Below the pieces are notes generated by a model. The model saw only the letters and a list, made by a program, of their open reading frames with translations. It did not search any database and was not told the origin of the DNA. DNA of 64,000 nucleotides from a bacterium. Its GTDB lineage: Bacteria > Pseudomonadota > Alphaproteobacteria > Rhizobiales > Aestuariivirgaceae. Location of the stretch: positions 62,001-126,000 of the forward strand of contig JALHQC010000004.1 of assembly GCA_022842165.1 (NCBI GenBank). The letters run 5' to 3'. Shown one piece after another: positions 62,527-64,000 of the stretch. Position 1 is the stretch's first letter; each line of letters opens with the position of its first letter. The translations under genes were made by a program, and so were the position numbers.

Positions 62527-63204
62527 ATGACCAAGCTCGAGGGGATAAGGGCCTGCGTGTTCGACGCCTATGGCACGCTGTTCGACGTCCATGGACCGAT
62601 CCGGAAGCTGGCGGTCGAGATCGGCGAGAATGCCGACGCCATCTCGAAATTGTGGCGGCAGAAGCAGCTGGAATATACCTGGCTTCGCAGCCTGATGGGC
62701 GTTCACGCCGATTTCTGGCACGTCACGGGCGATGCGCTGGACTATGCGCTGGAATTCCACGACGTGAATGAGCCGGGCCTCAAGGACGAGCTGATGGCGC
62801 TGTACCTGAAGCTCGAGGCCTATCCGGAGGCGAAGGATGCGCTTGAGGCCGTGCGCGGGCGCGGCAAGATGACGGCGATCCTCTCCAACGGCAGCCCCTC
62901 GATGCTCGATGCCGCCGTGCGCAGCGCGGGGCTCGACAAGCTGTTCAACTTCGTCCTGTCGGTCGAGGACGTCGGCATCTACAAGCCAAGCCGCCGCGTC
63001 TACCGTCACGCGATGCAGAAACTGTCGCTGCATGAAGCGCCCTCGATCTGCTTCGTCTCCGCCAACACCTGGGACGCGCAAGCCGCAGCCCAATTCGGCT
63101 TCCAGGTGGTGCGGGTGGATCGCTTCGGGCTGAAAGATGACAGGATACCCGGCAAGCCTGCCGCGCTGGTGAAGGACTTAAGTGAATTGGCGGGGTTAAT
63201 TTAG
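62527..63204 (+). CDS. Haloacid dehalogenase type II
   Basis: A 225-residue HAD-superfamily hydrolase. The nucleophile is Asp in CVFDAYGTLFDVHGP, motif II is LSNGSPSMLDAAV and the lysine is in DVGIYKPSRRVYRHA, followed by FVSANTWDAQAAAQFG as in (S)-2-haloacid dehalogenases. It would convert L-2-haloacids to D-2-hydroxyacids. ATG 62527 gives the standard length. It is divergent from the nitrile hydratase operon with 62 bases between. Confidence 0.9.
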   Translation: MTKLEGIRACVFDAYGTLFDVHGPIRKLAVEIGENADAISKLWRQKQLEYTWLRSLMGVHADFWHVTGDALDYALEFHDVNEPGLKDELMALYLKLEAYPEAKDALEAVRGRGKMTAILSNGSPSMLDAAVRSAGLDKLFNFVLSVEDVGIYKPSRRVYRHAMQKLSLHEAPSICFVSANTWDAQAAAQFGFQVVRVDRFGLKDDRIPGKPAALVKDLSELAGLI

Positions 63205-63232
63205 GTCTTCGTGCTGCAACAGACACAGATCT

Positions 63233-63266
63233 TTGTCATCGCCGGACTTGTTCCGGCGACCCATTG
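63233..63266 (+). repeat. REP element, left of the GIY-YIG gene
   Basis: A 34-base imperfect palindrome TTGTCATCGCCGG..CCGGCGACCCATTG. It is the inverted counterpart of 63608-63641, to which it differs at only a few positions. It ends 19 bases before the ATG of the GIY-YIG gene. Confidence 0.85.
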
Positions 63267-63285
63267 ATCAACACAGACAGTCATC

Positions 63286-63606
63286 ATGAGATCGCAAGAC
63301 AAAAAAATTTACGCAGTCTACATTCTTGCAAGCAAACCCTACGGCACACTGTACATCGGCGTGACAGGAGACCTGATCACCCGGATCACACAGCATCGAG
63401 CAGGGGAAATCCCGGGCTTCACGAAGCGCTATAACGTGAAGACTCTCGTGTGGTTTGAATACTTCGGCGAAATCGATTCAGCAATCCAGCGTGAGAAGAC
63501 GATGAAGAAATGGCCGCGCGACTGGAAGATCAATCTGATCGAGCGTGAGAACTTACACTGGCTTGACCTATATCCGAACCTTATCGGAGTCAGCACGTTT
63601 CGCTGA
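63286..63606 (+). CDS. Small GIY-YIG endonuclease domain protein
   Basis: A 106-residue single-domain nuclease of the UvrC N-terminal/YhbQ type. The core reads YAVYILASKPYGTLYIGVTG, with the second tyrosine pair of the GIY-YIG motif in LYIGVT. RITQHRAG and the likely catalytic region QREKTMKKWPRDWK follow. Its base composition is more AT-rich than the neighbours. It is flanked on both sides, within 2 and 19 bases, by inverted copies of one REP family. No host repair operon is attached, so a role connected with the repeats is possible. Confidence 0.88.
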   Translation: MRSQDKKIYAVYILASKPYGTLYIGVTGDLITRITQHRAGEIPGFTKRYNVKTLVWFEYFGEIDSAIQREKTMKKWPRDWKINLIERENLHWLDLYPNLIGVSTFR

Positions 63607-63607
63607 A

Positions 63608-63641
63608 CAATGGGTTGCCGGGACAAGCCCGGCAATGACAG
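63608..63641 (-). repeat. REP element, right of the GIY-YIG gene
   Basis: CAATGGGTTGCCGGG..CCCGGCAATGACAG is the inverted copy of 63233-63266 and starts one base after the GIY-YIG stop codon. Together the two make an about 409-base unit with 34-base inverted ends. Confidence 0.85.
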
Positions 63642-63667
63642 AAGTCGGTAAGAATCGAAGCACTGAA

Positions 63668-64000
63668 CTACCGCCTCGCCTCAATCGCATCCCAGATTAG
63701 GCCTGCGATATCCGCACCTCCGAAGCGTTTCACTTCTCTGATGCCGGTGGGGGATGTCACGTTGATCTCCGTCATATAGTCGCCGATCACGTCGATGCCG
63801 ACGAAGATGAGGCCGCGGGCTTTCAGGTCCGCACCGATCGCTTCGCAGATTTCATGCTCGCGCTTCGTCATCGTGGTGGGCTCGGCCTTGCCACCCACAT
63901 GCATGTTGGAGCGGTTCTCGTTGATGGCCGGAACGCGGTTGATGGCGCCCACCGCCTTGCCGTCGACGAGGATGATGCGCTTGTCGCCTTTCCGCACATC
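63668..64000 (-). CDS. gshB: Glutathione synthetase, C-terminal part
   Basis: The last 110 codons of the gene, open to the right edge. The ATP-grasp C-terminus is recognisable: [61 protein letters not shown] with the metal-binding Glu-Ile-Asn, then a short C-terminal helix. It joins gamma-glutamylcysteine to glycine. The N-terminal half lies outside the window. Confidence 0.95.
   Translation of the reverse strand, partial: DVRKGDKRIILVDGKAVGAINRVPAINENRSNMHVGGKAEPTTMTKREHEICEAIGADLKARGLIFVGIDVIGDYMTEINVTSPTGIREVKRFGGADIAGLIWDAIEARR

Overview
The window looks like a chromosomal segment of an alphaproteobacterium of the order Hyphomicrobiales (Rhizobiales). It is GC-rich, and several neighbourhoods follow the order seen in that group: J-domain protein-cobS-cobT, aroK-aroB-HlyC/CorC beside xerD and accA, secA-PpiC isomerase-argJ-mutT, and comF-grxC-nitrilase-DUF1178. 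A perfect GAAC-N7-GAAC SOS box before imuA and a Zur-type palindrome before znuA also fit. No rRNA, tRNA, CRISPR array, prophage or classical insertion sequence was recognised. Both ends cut genes: an SUV3/MgpS-type helicase on the left and gshB on the right.

Layout. 1-26.3 kb is mostly core: helicase, rpmB with a clear promoter and terminator, a hexapeptide acetyltransferase, cobS/cobT, shikimate genes, xerD, accA, two Flp pilins, a Tat-exported multicopper oxidase, secA, a periplasmic PPIase, argJ, mutT and housekeeping enzymes. 26.4-31.7 kb is one leftward sugar-acid operon (SDR, dgoA, dgoK, GguC/AraD1, SMP-30 lactonase, proline-racemase-like protein). 31.9-35.7 kb encodes membrane proteins (TerC, UPF0114, Na+/H+ antiporter, DUF4239). 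35.7-46.1 kb is nitrogen catabolism: two glutamine-synthetase-like ligases, class III and class IV aminotransferases, a GMC oxidoreductase, an RpiR regulator, an N-formylglutamate amidohydrolase and an iron alcohol dehydrogenase, interrupted by one AT-rich foreign-looking gene. 46.6-48.1 kb is an autoregulated PIN toxin-antitoxin operon with a PCuAC-like gene. 48.1-54.1 kb is the SOS mutasome imuA-imuB-dnaE2. 54.1-60.2 kb holds a MoaD-like/BNR-propeller pair, TspO, a Zur-controlled znuA-DUF1007-NicO group and ccdA. 60.2-62.5 kb is a cobalt-type nitrile hydratase operon with two beta subunits. The window ends with a haloacid dehalogenase, a GIY-YIG nuclease gene and gshB.

The most unusual feature is a set of short GC-rich palindromic elements of three families. 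Type A and type B copies lie between genes and also inside open reading frames. Two copies interrupt imuB, two plus an inverted REP pair interrupt dnaE2, and one short copy interrupts the NicO transporter. All keep the frame, and the three type A copies in genes share orientation and translation phase. The third family (REP core GTCAT..CCGG) occurs as the inverted pair in dnaE2 and as an inverted pair closely flanking the small GIY-YIG gene, which suggests a nuclease/REP partnership. This is the best candidate here for an undescribed system. It is inferred from position and sequence only.
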